This document shows positions 1 to 11,465 of a DNA stretch of 64,000 nt, one piece after another. The first letter of the stretch is position 1. The number at the start of each line of letters is the position of its first letter. The notes under the pieces were generated by a model. That model was not told the origin of the DNA and did no database searches. It saw only the letters and a program-made list of their open reading frames with translations. A program made the translations under genes and the position numbers. The stretch comes from Seriola aureovittata (Eukaryota; Chordata; Actinopteri; Carangiformes; Carangidae): NCBI RefSeq assembly GCF_021018895.1, contig NC_079381.1, forward strand, positions 10,297,501-10,361,500. Reading direction: 5' to 3'.

Positions 1-2440
1 CATGCCCCCTTTCCTCACTTGCCGGGAATCATTTCTGTAATTGCTATAGCCTATGCTCCTCTTTTTAATTTCTTCAAGTGCATCCACTGGACTCCCATTT
101 GCTCGTGGCACGTCTCCCATGGATCATTCCACCCGGCCCTGAGCTCGAAAACCATCTTAATCAAGCATCCTATATCAATACGGTTGTGTAAATCAGAGCA
201 AGCCAGCACTCTCATCAGTCAGAGGCTTTAACCTTACAGGGCCAGTACAACCCTGGAGATTAGAAAGCCAATATCTTAACCAAGGTATTTCACTGGTCTC
301 AAATCATTTTCGCTAGTTAATTATTGAGCAGATGTTGTCACTTAGGAGCCTGTCCTTGAAGGGAGTTTAATGGATCTTCTTGTTCGTTCTTGCTCAGTAC
401 AATTTTTTTTGTGATAATCAAAGACCGCAATTTGTGTCTTGTTTTATTTTGGTAAGTTGACTTTGTTTTAATTCCTGCAGTGCTGAAATATATGTGACAT
501 ACAATTAATGGAAAATAAATAAGTCTGTCGAAGTACTGATAAATCAAATGGATGCGGTATTTAAATTATTTAAGCTCAAGGTTGTTGCTGCGTTTTGCAC
601 AAAGACACATTTATACATAGGAAGAACTTGTTGTCTTTGTTGACAGATATAGTGTATTGTACATTAAGGTGTGTCCTGTGTCGTCTTTATCCAACTTTAC
701 TGTAACAAGACTAAATCATTCTAATCACATGAAGACAAACTTTGTCCATACTTGATAATTCAATTCATCCCAACAATATGCCAACAACTGAATATGCTGA
801 GATATCCTGCAGTCTGAACAACTAATTAAATTAAGTTATAATATTGATACAAATCAACATGTTTTTTTTTTTTTTTTTGTATCTTCAATGTCAATAGTTT
901 CTCATTTGTTTACCTTCTATTTACTTTTCATTAAGGAAGCATCAGGCCTGTGATTGGAACTCCATTTAGCAAAACAAGACTCCTCTCAGGGGGAAGGAAA
1001 TGACATTAAGAAGGAAGAGTGCAAAATGCCTTTTAATGGTTTGTAATAAGGCTGGGAAGCCAGAAGCTATGCAATATCTATTTCTGCCTAAACCCGTCTG
1101 CCCCCTGATCCATGACCAATCTGATCAGTGCAGCTTGCAGGGGAAATAATATGCAAAATGTAATAATCTGTTTAAGCAACTCTTTGGTTCTCACACTGAA
1201 AACATAGCAGTGCCTCCCAAAATGGCGGAGAAGTAGCAGCAGACAGATAGAGCTTTAGATCTATTTAACAGAGCCTTCACCAGTCCTGAGGGGGTTTTAT
1301 CTTGTATAAAAAATATGTATGAAAGGCTACTAGCCCTCTTGTTTTTTCTTTCGTTCTTTTTTTTTTTTTACTTTTTCTATTCTTACTAGGGCGTTTGTGT
1401 TCTGTCAAAGTCATTCTGCTGTGTCTAACATCAGTTCATGCTCAGTGGTTGTCCCCTCTGTCTGTGGCCCACTTTCTTCATCGCTCTTGGTCTAAACAGA
1501 GGAACTAAATCATTAAAGAAAATGTGAGAGACACTAAATTTGTGCAAGTGTGTATTTTTAAGTACACATAGTTTGACAAACGAGGATGAAAGTGAAGGCT
1601 GGGAACCAATAGTTTTAGTTTTATGCCCACTCTGAATCTAACTTTTCAGTTTTTTGGTCTGTCTAGTTTTCATGTTATCGCTGGCACTTATATCAAATTT
1701 GTTGTAAAACTGTGAAATACATTGCACCATAGCTTTTGAATAACATAATGCAAGTTGAATGAAATTTGCACAGATCAAACCTGATGGGACTAAAAAACAG
1801 CATTTTTGACCTTGAAGTTGAGTGTGAAAGATAGACCTGCTGCGTATATACACACTCCCACTGTTACTATGTATGCAAGTTATCTGCAGTCTGTTACAAC
1901 ATGTTATAAAACTATGATTTTACATTATAATTTTACCCAAAGGTTTTTCATATTTAACCATGGGCAAATCAATACATTTCCTTAAACAAAATCATACATT
2001 CTAGCAAAGTAGTTCTGAAGATATTTGAGGTGTTGTGTCTCAAAATACTTGGTTTCCTGACTCTGTGCTGCTGCTGTCCAGTTTTGTCTAACAGGCTGCT
2101 GACCTGTGTGAGTGCCAGAGCCAAGGTCAGTGCATCAATATCCCCGCTGGCAAGCAGCTCATACGTCCCCTTAAATGGAGCCAAACTAGAGAAATGGTAG
2201 GAGCACTTGTTGTTTTGTGGCCCTTGTTGCAAAAGATAACTGATACTGCTGCCCCACAACACATGAGATGAGATTTAGCACTTGTTTTAGAAATGTCTTC
2301 AGTCCCATTACAGTTTTGCAATTTGTTGTTTGAGCTTGGTTTAAATGAATATTTGGGAAACACTATATGCTTATTTTTTACCTTACCCAGATTGAAACAG
2401 ACAAGCTGTAGTGGTAGGTGGATTTTATTACTGTACCTTT
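1..2440. other. AT-rich non-coding DNA, no gene seen
   Basis: No exon-like open frame with convincing splice signals is visible. It holds a 17-base T run at 862-878 and scattered short A/T runs. The part near 1010-1260 is more balanced in composition and could be a conserved non-coding element, but nothing in the sequence alone proves it. Confidence 0.6.
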
Positions 2441-2444
2441 AGGC

Positions 2445-2612
2445 TAGCTGTCGCTCTCTGTTCCAAGGCTTTATGATAAGCTAATCTAAGCGACTGCTAG
2501 CTCCAGCTTCATATTGAACAGAGAACAGGGAGATTGGTATCAGTCTTCGCTCAGCAAGGAAGCGTATCGTCATATATTTCTCAAAATGTCAAATTATTCC
2601 TTTAATGTCAGG
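2445..2612 (+). repeat. Short interspersed fish repeat
   Basis: The stretch reads like a very common teleost dispersed repeat: a segment resembling 'aaggctttatgataagcta', then 'gctccagcttcatattgaa', then 'tggtatcagtcttc', and a closing 'aaaatgtcaaattattcc' followed by tttaa. These blocks occur in the same order as I recall from many teleost 3' UTRs and introns. The element has no coding capacity and its class (SINE or non-autonomous DNA element) is uncertain. The identification rests on recall, not on a search. Confidence 0.5.
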
Positions 2613-3561
2613 GTTTATTTAAAACCTTTATTGGTATTTGGGCTCAACTGGGCTCATATAAACTGTACCCTCAATAGTAAAATAATATATGTTATAAGTA
2701 TGGTAAGGGATAGATATACTAGTGGAAGTTAGGGAAATGCCATAGTCAGATTTCATAAAAATCTCTAAATTCTTGGTTGCACATTGGTTACAGGCAGTCT
2801 TAATGTGCTTCCCACCCACCACCCTGACTTTCACGCACTGACCCTTCTCCATGCAGGGTTCATGACTTAATGCATTGGCTCACAACGTTGGCACAGTTGT
2901 GCGATACAGAATCTTCCAATATGTAATTTTCTGAGATACTGGACTGTTTTATCAAGGCTGGTTGACCTTGATGAACAGTTTTCAAATTAACACACACAAA
3001 TGTCTTAAGCATGAAATTGATGCTGAAAAAAAAAGAAACAATCCTTTACCCCTCATACGACTGAAGAATGTTGTGTTTGAGCCAAGATGAAATGAACGAT
3101 TGCCATTATACAATGACCTTGTTTTACAGCCTTTTAAATTGTGCTTGCTCTTTACGCCGCTCGAAGAAGTGATCCAGCACTCCTCCTCTGTATCAGCCCA
3201 TTATATGGAGAACACTGTGTTGAAGACCCAGGATTTATTTAGAAAGCCAGTTGTCTGTTTGGTGGAAGGTACATGAGATACTATGAGCCAAATAAGCAGA
3301 CATCTTTTAAACTTCAATTCTTTTCATAATTTTCTGTCCCATGTCTTAAAACAAACATTTAATCAATAAAATAAATATCAATGTGTATTAATGAGCACAA
3401 AGTATGATGCACAGGAATGGAAGAATGGAGGAAAACCACAGAGCTCTCTTTGAAATGTGTAATTTGCTCCCATTCGTACTGAACTGCTGTACCTGAAGGA
3501 AATTGTTTGTAAAATTGAAAACTTCATCAGGTAGCATTGTTTGAAAGCTGTCAGCATGGGC

Positions 3562-3592
<31 letters not shown>

Positions 3593-5966
3593 GTAGTCAG
3601 AGCATTCTGCAGCATCTTGCAGGATACAACATTAAAACCATAAGAGTGAAGTCAATCCTGAGAGAGTGAAAGAAAGAAAGAAAGAAAAAGACGAATGACA
3701 CAATGAAGAATAAATGAGAAAGTGTACGCGAGTATCAGGATGAAAGGGAGCATGAAACAAAATGAGGGAGTAAAGGAGATGATGACTATCCATCACCGCA
3801 GGTACTCCCACAGAATTACGGGGTGACATGAGTGATCACTGAGCATGTCTGCATGCTGTAGACCAGACCCTAGTATCTCCCCTGACTGCTCCAGTCATGA
3901 ATGATGGTTGTTGCCTTGCTGCTCTGGGGGCTACACGGGCCTCGGAGATGGCGATGGATAACTCTGACCTGCCACTAGGTCTTAGGGTGTACATCACCAA
4001 TCCATCAACCACAGTAAGATGAGGCATCGAGATAGAAACTCAAGGACTGAGATGTGTAGAAATACTAAATTAAGTTACTCAGCGGTAGTGATTGTAATGA
4101 CCAGTATCCACAGAGTGTGTAATTACGTTCACTTCATGAGGCTGATGAGGGGGGGATTTTGGGAGGAACGGGAAGAGGAGATTAGCTGAAGTAATCAGTC
4201 AAGGGCAGAGGACAGTTTCTTTGACACGATGCACTTGGAGGTTGTGTTTGTTTCCTTCTTTGTTCATTAATTGATTCATTTTCGATATTTCATTCCTGAG
4301 AAAACAAGTAGGTTGAGTTTTTTTTTTTCTAAAAAAAGAGGAATCAAAGCCGATGCAGCAGAATCAGTGATATTGTCTTCTTTCATCCCATGCATTCTTC
4401 TGCCTTGTCACAACCTGCCACATTATTCACAATGCAACTCAACCGCCAGTAGTTTTGGTCAGAGATTCTTGGTGTCTTGTAGCAGCTAATGTAGCCTCAA
4501 GCCCCCCCCCCATAGCTCCCTCTGGCGCCACAGAAGACATTATAGAACTGTTTTTCACATATGCAGTAAGTGCGGTTAAATATTTTTGTCGATCTTTGTA
4601 CTGGTAAAAAACAGGGTTTCAGAATAAAGTATGACATTTACAGTAGCCCAAATTCAGGTTGCAGGTCCTGTAATACACTTAGACCTAAAATTAGGATGGT
4701 TGGAACATGATCTGTTTGATCAATTTATCACTGCCAGCTCTGCAGCAAATCCAGGCTAACATCAAAGACACCACCTCAAGACCTGGTAAAAAAAAAAAAA
4801 ATGAATAGTGAAAAAGGGATAAAGGACAATCAAGTATTTGAATCCAGAATGGAGTTCTTAATCAGACACATGGGGTTATTCAACTTTTCAAAATGTAAAA
4901 ATATAAAAAACCACAGGAAGCATTTACAAAAAAAAGAATGTTTAAAAAGCAACAACAAAGGAACCCTGAACTTTCTTGTACAGAGCACAAACTGCCATCT
5001 CAAACAGGCAGGTTTCTTTTCTACTATTGTTCAACTCAAGCCCCCCAGTTAATTTGCTAAATACTTTAACAAATTTGTGGCAAAAAAAAGCCTTCCTGGG
5101 TAGCAAAAACAGCCAAGAAATCTAGCTGAATATACATAATTTCAATATTCACTTCCAGATTCAATGCAAGAGCTGTTATTCTTTCACTCCTGCTCTGCGG
5201 CTCCACTGCCAAAATGTGTGCAGAGATGATGTGTGTCTTAGAGGAATACAGAAAGAAACAAATTCCTTATTACAGCATGCACAATGTGGTGGTAGAGTTC
5301 TGTAACAATTATGTTGTTGTTTACCCTCTGAGCTCCCTGACTAATTCATAATCTAGCCTGTGGAATTGCCATGGATAAATGCTGGAGTCTCCAAGCTGGG
5401 CCGGTTAGCACCCATTAACTGAAACCAAGCTGAGGAAGCGCAGTGGGATGCATCAGACAAGAAACGAGGCAGCCAGACGGGAGGAAACTTTTTACCAAGG
5501 GATAAAATATGGAGTGAGGTTTTTCTTTTTCATATTTCTCAGGGAGTTTGGCATTCATTTATAATCAGAGTTGAGACACTGGTAATATCGCGTGCCATAG
5601 TGACTGTTGAAATGTGACAGGATATTCACAGAGTGTCACACCAGAGTTTAGCCTCATGTTTTGGAGCATCTTTGCTGCCTATCATGTTCATGTGCCAAAG
5701 ACTCCCTCATGAGTGCTGCTGTGAGCCCTGCAGTGGCAGCCGCAGAAATGAGCGATAAGGAATGATGAAGAGGGGGCACACCATGGAGTGACAGAGCAAA
5801 ATAAGTGTGAAAATAAGTTCACCAGTGCAGACAATCTGAAAGCAAGCACTGCTGCCTGCATGGCTACGGTGCAACATGATTTTCCTGTGTCCATGTTAGT
5901 TTATGTAAACCTTAATGAATATTTCAAATATCTTGGATATCTGGTTTTGCAATTTGAGACAGTTAT
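2613..5966. other. AT-rich non-coding DNA with homopolymers
   Basis: No gene is recognised. It contains a 27-base T run (3562-3588), a (gaaa)n tract (3668-3690), short T and C runs near 4320 and 4502, and a 14-base A run (4788-4801). The small open frames here (up to 83 codons) look like chance frames. Confidence 0.6.
3562..3588. repeat. T(27) homopolymer
   Basis: Uninterrupted run of T. It could be the reverse-strand poly(A) tail of a decayed retroposon, but no recognisable element body lies beside it. Confidence 0.9.
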
Positions 5967-5967
5967 A

Positions 5968-6665
5968 ACCCTTTTCCACTGCATGGTACCAGCTCAACTC
6001 GACTCTGCTCGCCTTTTTTGGTTTTCCATCTGGCAAAAGTTGTGGCTAGTCCCTAGTGCCTGGTACTGTCTTTGGTATTATCTCTGCCGAGGTTCCAAGC
6101 GATCTGAGGCGATAACAAAATGTGACGTGAAAACACTGCAGACTGGAGAGAATCGTCACTACTGCGCCATCATCACGTGAGACAGGATGTTCTGAAGCGA
6201 CTGTAAAACAACCATTCTAGCCCGTTACATTTCTGTTAGTTATTGTACTGTCCTCATAGCAAAGAACACGCTGTGGTCAACTGAGGAGGTGCAAATGTTT
6301 CTCTAGCCACGTTTCTATGGAAGTTTTGTGCATAATAGTATATAAATCATTTTTAGGAGAAGTAGACAAAACACAATTGCAAATTGAGTGATGTTATGTG
6401 AATGAAGCTGAGTTTTCGATATCATTCCAATTGAACATGGCGATGGATTTCCAGCATCTGCTAATTGTTGGGATGATTGCATCCACTGCAATAGCTGTTG
6501 TAGTATTTAATGGAAAGGCAACGAGGGCAACGAGGGCATCTGGTGCACATGGCTCAGAGACAAACCCCTTATATCTGGCAGTGGCTACGTACAGGGACTT
6601 TTTTGTGGAAAAACGCTGTTAGTGGCCAAATGTTGCTTTTCCTCTTTCACAGCCCTGTGAAAAAT
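5968..6665 (+). mobile_element. PIF/Harbinger-like non-autonomous DNA transposon relic
   Basis: The left part begins with 'cccttttccactgcatggta', continues with a ctcgactctgctcgcc-like tract and 'gaggttccaagcgatctgag', then 'aaaatgtgacgtg' and 'gagaatcgtcactac'. I know these blocks from an abundant teleost element. Near 6273-6306 the + strand reads as LWSTEEVQMFL followed by a stop. This resembles the start of the Myb/SANT-like DNA-binding protein that PIF/Harbinger elements encode beside their transposase, which is the main reason for the class call. No DDE transposase is present, so this is an internally deleted copy. The right end is not sharp; I placed it where the AT-rich 'aaatataaaataaaaatgc' tract begins. 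Class assignment is tentative. Confidence 0.45.
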
Positions 6666-7680
6666 ATAAAATAAAAATGCTAAATATAAAAATATTAAGA
6701 TTAGATTTTGCCAGCCTGATTCAGATTCTACGATAATGTGGGTTCATTCCTATTCAATTGGAAAAAAACGCTCATCTAGTATGTCTGCTGCTGCTGTTGT
6801 TGTTGTTGTTGTTGTTGAACTCTGAAAAAGATACCTATGTACTAGATTGTTTAATAATTAAACACCATATTTACTCAGCTTCTGGCAAATTAAGGCTGCG
6901 TATCTGTAGAGAGGAGAATTCTGGTGACACAGAAAACATTTTGGTGTATTGCTTTGATTTCCTTTCCTGCCCTTTCGCCTGCTGTGCTCAGCTGAACACA
7001 AACACACATTATCCCTTTTTGTTGCTTGAGCACTCGCTGCCTGAAAGTTCTCTTCATCTCCCTCCACAGGACAAAGAAAGAAACGGAGACAAAAAAAAAA
7101 AGGAGTGCTGGAAATGGCAAGATTCTTGCCTGCCCTGTGTGCTGCCGCTCATTTTTGTCTGACAAGTCTCCGGCTCAGTGGACACCAGAAGTGCTCCAAA
7201 AAAAAAAAAAAAACTGTCCCAGTTGAGTATCGCCCTTCAGTCTGTAGGGGGTAGCTGATGCCAGGACAGATTGGAGACAATGTCTTCATGCCTGGTCTCT
7301 CCCTTGCTTACCACTTTACTATAAGTGCTGGTGTGTTCTTGTCCACTCTAGCGTGTGTGCCAACAACTTTGTACCACAGGATACCACTGCGGTTGGCCTC
7401 CAATAACAAACTCTCCGCGTCCGGGAGAGAGGAGGACCATTCAAACTCATGTCGTGCTGCCAACAGCTTGGAGCTGACCATGCAAAAGAAAAAACCGTGG
7501 AGTTGACTTCCAGAGAGTCTATCATTTCCAGCAACTTTAAATGAGGCAAGGCCATCTGTTTAAATACAAAAGCCAAACAATGTATGTTTCTTCACACAAC
7601 AGCTCAACAATCTATTTTAACCCCCTGCACATCTCTCATGGAACTGGGTGTTGAAGTCTGGTTTCGGCGTTTAACATCAC
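6666..7680. other. Non-coding DNA with (TTG)n and A-runs
   Basis: It holds a (ctg)3(ttg)7-type tract at 6785-6818 and A runs at 7092-7102 and 7198-7213. An exon-like acceptor near 7070 is discussed under findings. No gene is called. Confidence 0.5.
6785..6818. repeat. (CTG/TTG)n trinucleotide microsatellite
   Basis: Three ctg units pass into a run of ttg units. Its leucine-rich translation in the 134-codon frame over it is a repeat artefact. Confidence 0.85.
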
Positions 7681-7746
7681 TACCGTGAGATTAGAGAGAG
7701 GTGCGTTTGTGACCAGAAGGTTGCTGGTTTTTTACCACTTCTAGGC
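7681..7746 (+). repeat. tRNA-derived SINE head remnant
   Basis: The sequence 'gtgagattagagagaggtgc' followed by 'tgaccagaaggttgctggtt' resembles the A-box to B-box stretch of tRNA-derived fish SINEs. In an intact copy the last block runs into a B box of the form GGTTCGANNCC; here that box has decayed to ggttttttacc. It is unlikely to be transcribed by RNA polymerase III. The body and tail of the SINE cannot be traced. The call rests on motif order and recall. Confidence 0.4.
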
Positions 7747-8919
7747 TGAAGTCCAATATATTGTCTGCACCACAGAGCAGATAATTGGCTATCAGCTGCC
7801 TCCTGAAATTAAATTCACAAAGCTAGAGTGAAGAGAAGAGCAGAAGGGACTGGCATTTATCTTGCACACACTGATAACAAACTTCATACATGCAAACGTT
7901 GCAGTTATACTATTTAACCAGGGCTACTGTACGTCCACACAACCTGACTGCGCCTTGTTTGCCCTGTTTTTCTCTATCTTATCATAAACTGACCAGAAAA
8001 AATTAAAAACCCTCTCAGTTGCAATGCAATCCTACAGAGCAATGTAGGCTCCTATTTACTTCTTTATTCTAACCTCATGCACATAATAGTAATTCATTAA
8101 AACGTGTACATTCAAATTAGTGTCCAGTTATGAAGACAGCAAGGACTGAGGTTAAAGGTGGTTGAGGCTGCTCGGGTCAGTTAGGGAGGAACACCAGTGT
8201 TATACATTGGTAAGGAAATAAATTCCTTCATATTGATCTTGTTAAGTTATGTGCTATCTTTTTCATGTGTTGGCGCTGTTAGATTTGACATTTCAAAAAC
8301 ATTACCCAGCTGTAAGTGCAATCAGGTGCACATGCACATTGGTGTAACCTCATGTGGTGCGAAATCAAACAGTTGTCAGACCATAGACTAATCTAATCTA
8401 AATGAGCCACTGTGGTTTAATGACCCCTGCAGCAGCGGTGGTTGTGTTTGATATGCTTGGATATTTTTTGATGATACTATCTGTTTACAGCCCTTATGGA
8501 ACACAACTGCACATGTGACATTGTAAAAAGCCTTTCGTGGCTTCAGAGGGAGCTGCACAAAATCTGATAAACTCCTTCAGGGGATGTCTCTTGAGGCAAC
8601 ATTTGTTGGCTCTGAGGACAACAAGCTTGAAAATGAAAAAAAAAACCTGAGGGTGTGTTAGAAAGAACTGATCTTACCCGACCTCTGTAGACTGCTTCCC
8701 ATCTCTGCTTGGGGCTAGTGGCTTTGAGATATATTAGCTGCTACTGGCATAATACAGCCAAATCTCCAGCCAAACTGTCCGTGGTCGAGTTGTGCACTGG
8801 GTAATGTAGGCGCCTGGTTTTGGCACGGGAAAAGAATGTGTAGAATAAAAGAACGACATATCTCTGGTTCTGCTGTATCAATGTTTATCAGTCATTTAAA
8901 TGTCAACTGGGAGTCCGAC
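7747..8919. other. Non-coding DNA, nothing recognised
   Basis: Mixed-composition sequence with no clear repeat boundary and no convincing exon. Confidence 0.5.
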
Positions 8920-9235
8920 AGTGTTAAAGGGGCTATTTTAGGAAGTTTTCTCTGCCAACGAACGTGTTTTCTTGCAGTGAGCGGGTGGTGTTGATTGTCG
9001 CTTGACAAGAGCTTTGGTCATCCTTGCGTTTACTGACTTCAGTAGAAGAAAAGTGATAGAGGCACGAGTTAACATTGGAGTTTCTTTCCACTGCTGACGG
9101 CAGCTCTTGATGAGTTAAAGGAATTAAGTTTGATGCTGAACTCACAACGTTTCGTCTAGACTGGTGGGTAAACAGCTGTGAGTGCTAACGCTGAAAATGC
9201 AGCAATAGCAAAACTTACAAATAGCATCTTTTAAG
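8920..9235 (+). repeat. Putative short dispersed fish repeat
   Basis: The block opens with 'gttaaaggggctattttagg', includes 'tttccactgctgacggcagc' and 'tcttgatgagttaaaggaat', and closes near 'aaatagcatcttttaaggag'. The order of these blocks matches my memory of a dispersed teleost repeat that starts with an aaaggggct motif. No coding capacity is present. Confidence is limited because boundaries and family name are not known to me. Confidence 0.35.
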
Positions 9236-10885
9236 GAGTATTTGGTGTAGTAGTCTAATATCAATAGAAACATTTACATCCTGTACAGGTAAATGTTGTG
9301 GACGGGACCTTTCAGTACACTCAATGCAACACCAACTACAAAGAACAGCCTCAAAATATGTCAAAGCAGTGACTCAAGAGAACATTGTAAAAGCTACTAA
9401 TTTAGTTTATTGCAGGTTATTGCATCGCATTACATCATGCAGGTGTTTCTGTTTTTCCTGTTTAGTCAATGAATTGTTGTAATGAAGGTGCAGCACCATA
9501 CCCTGCATGTGTGGCACCAGCCTTATGCAACTCATGAGCTTTGGATACGAACATATGAAGAAAGAGACACTGTGATGCCGTTCCCTATTGGCTTTTTATA
9601 TTTTTTCCACAAATGCACTCACCGGCACACACTGTCATATGCTCTCATGATTCATTGCCAGTGGATTACGTTTTATTTCTGCTTTTTCTTCAAAACCAGC
9701 CTTTATACTGACTTTATCACTTTCTAATTGGGTTTTATTTTTTCATATTCTCACACTGAACAGACTTTGAGCTCGGGGACACATGAGGTAGAGCGATGGG
9801 AAGGTATGAACTAGTTCTAACCAGTTTGAAACGGAAAGATTTTACACCATATAAAAATGTTAATATGAATATGATATTTACACACAGTAATTATTAATTC
9901 ATATGTCTTAGTTAAATTTCAGAGCAGTTGGTGTTCCTTCTCCATCTATACACTTTTCTTTTAGATTCATATGGGCATGGTTTGGCTGCACATCAACTTG
10001 GCTTGGGGAAAAATGTAGAATGGACACAGCATGAAAATTAAATAGCACTTTGTTACAGTTTATTACATGTTCTGTGGCTTTGTTGTGTATGAATCCCCCG
10101 AATTCACCATGAGACAACACAGAGATGAGATTTCTCAGGAGTTAGCAACAATCCTCCTTCTGTTTAGTTTGAATCCCAATGCCATTTTCATCCCTCCTCT
10201 TCTATCTTTTTCTCCTCCTTTGTATCCCCATCAAGTAGGCCAGTTGATGTGGGACAGCAAAACAAGCGCCCCCCAACACCTCCCCTACTTCTACACGCTT
10301 CTCTCTGTGGAATGGGTAATCACCTCAGAACATAGCACCAGGAGTTCAGGAATTATCTTATCCCAGTCTCTAAGCTAAACAGTTTGCGCTGTGCCACTCG
10401 CTTCAGGGAACATAATTTGAATATGTTTAACAATGCACCATTTCTGCAGAGTCAGAATAATGTTGAAAGGATGTGATTTAAAGTGAGCTGACTTATACTT
10501 AGATTTCCATCTTAATTGCCCAATTGCCACTGGAATGGCCTAAAACCACATTAAAGTGGTATAGCTGCGATTTCGCAAGGATGGAGATGAGCAGATATTC
10601 AAATTACTAGGTCTTTTTGGATTATTTGAAAGATATATTAAAGCATGGTGGTTACACTTTGTGATCTCATAATAGCTTCATCTGTGACATTAAGTACATC
10701 TCTCTAATTCAAACACATTTCCAGCTTTGACATAAAAATCTGCAGAGGAGGAGAAAAACAATTTAAAAATGCTCCTCTCCAATGTGCAGTCTAATATCCA
10801 CACCATGTCACCATGCAATGGGGCTTTTTATGTGTCATCTTGTTTTACATGCTCTGTGACTGGAAATGCTATACTCTGTAGGTCA

Positions 10886-10886
<1 letters not shown>
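9236..10886. other. AT-rich non-coding DNA, nothing recognised
   Basis: Open frames of 70-103 codons near 9482-9727 and 10067-10378 show no domain, no repeated residues and no supporting splice pattern. I treat them as chance. Confidence 0.55.

Positions 10887-10887
<1 letters not shown>

Positions 10888-10923
<36 letters not shown>
10888..10923. repeat. (TG)18 microsatellite
   Basis: A pure tg dinucleotide tract of about 36 bases, the most common microsatellite type in fish. Confidence 0.95.
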
Positions 10924-10924
<1 letters not shown>

Positions 10925-11079
10925 CTGTTTGCAGTGATTTATTCTTAAGTATATGTGCAAGTGAGGGAAGAAAGTATAAAATATAATATAAAACTATAAC
11001 AAATATAATACAAAATGAATATTGTGTTCACCAGATCATCATAATCATAGTGACAATTTTATTGGTCTTTCAGATGCGA

Positions 11080-11420
11080 TTTGCGAGGACAGAGCAAACA
11101 TAGGCAGAGTTTCGCAAACTTCTAGCGGGACACGTCACAATGAAGCTCCCACATGTGTTTAGAGTCTATCATTGCCAGCAACAAAGATGTATATTTCCAA
11201 TGCTTAGAAACGAGCGTTAGCACTAGCCCCGCTAATAACAAGAAAAAGGGGCGCAGCAAGGAAGAGGCTGCGGGTGCCCTTGGGCACAAAGAGCAGCTCG
11301 GGAAGGGGCTTCGTTTCCACAGCGACGGATTTCAGGTCTACTCTCTGTTTACTTTCTGTGCTTGGCTGGATTCCTCGTGTGGTTGGTCTTTTCCGTCTGA
11401 AAACTCATTACTGGGATTTT
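11080..11420. repeat. GC-richer block, possible repeat relic
   Basis: This 340-base block stands out from AT-rich flanks. It contains 'gagcgttagcactagccccg' next to 'ctaataacaagaaaaagggg', wording I associate with fish retroelement 5' regions. The + frame from 11153 to 11428 (91 codons) has a lysine-rich stretch but no domain. It could be the 5' end of a LINE or part of a DNA transposon, and I cannot choose. Confidence 0.25.
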
Positions 11421-11465
11421 TATTTTAGATTTTATGATTTCACGACTTTCACTACAATTCAGTGA

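Noticed and set aside
7681..7746. Functional tRNA gene
   Set aside because: Only A/B-box-like wording remains, the B box is broken and no cloverleaf can be drawn; a SINE remnant fits better.
10067..10378. 103-codon + frame
   Set aside because: No domain, no splice support, unremarkable AT-rich surroundings.
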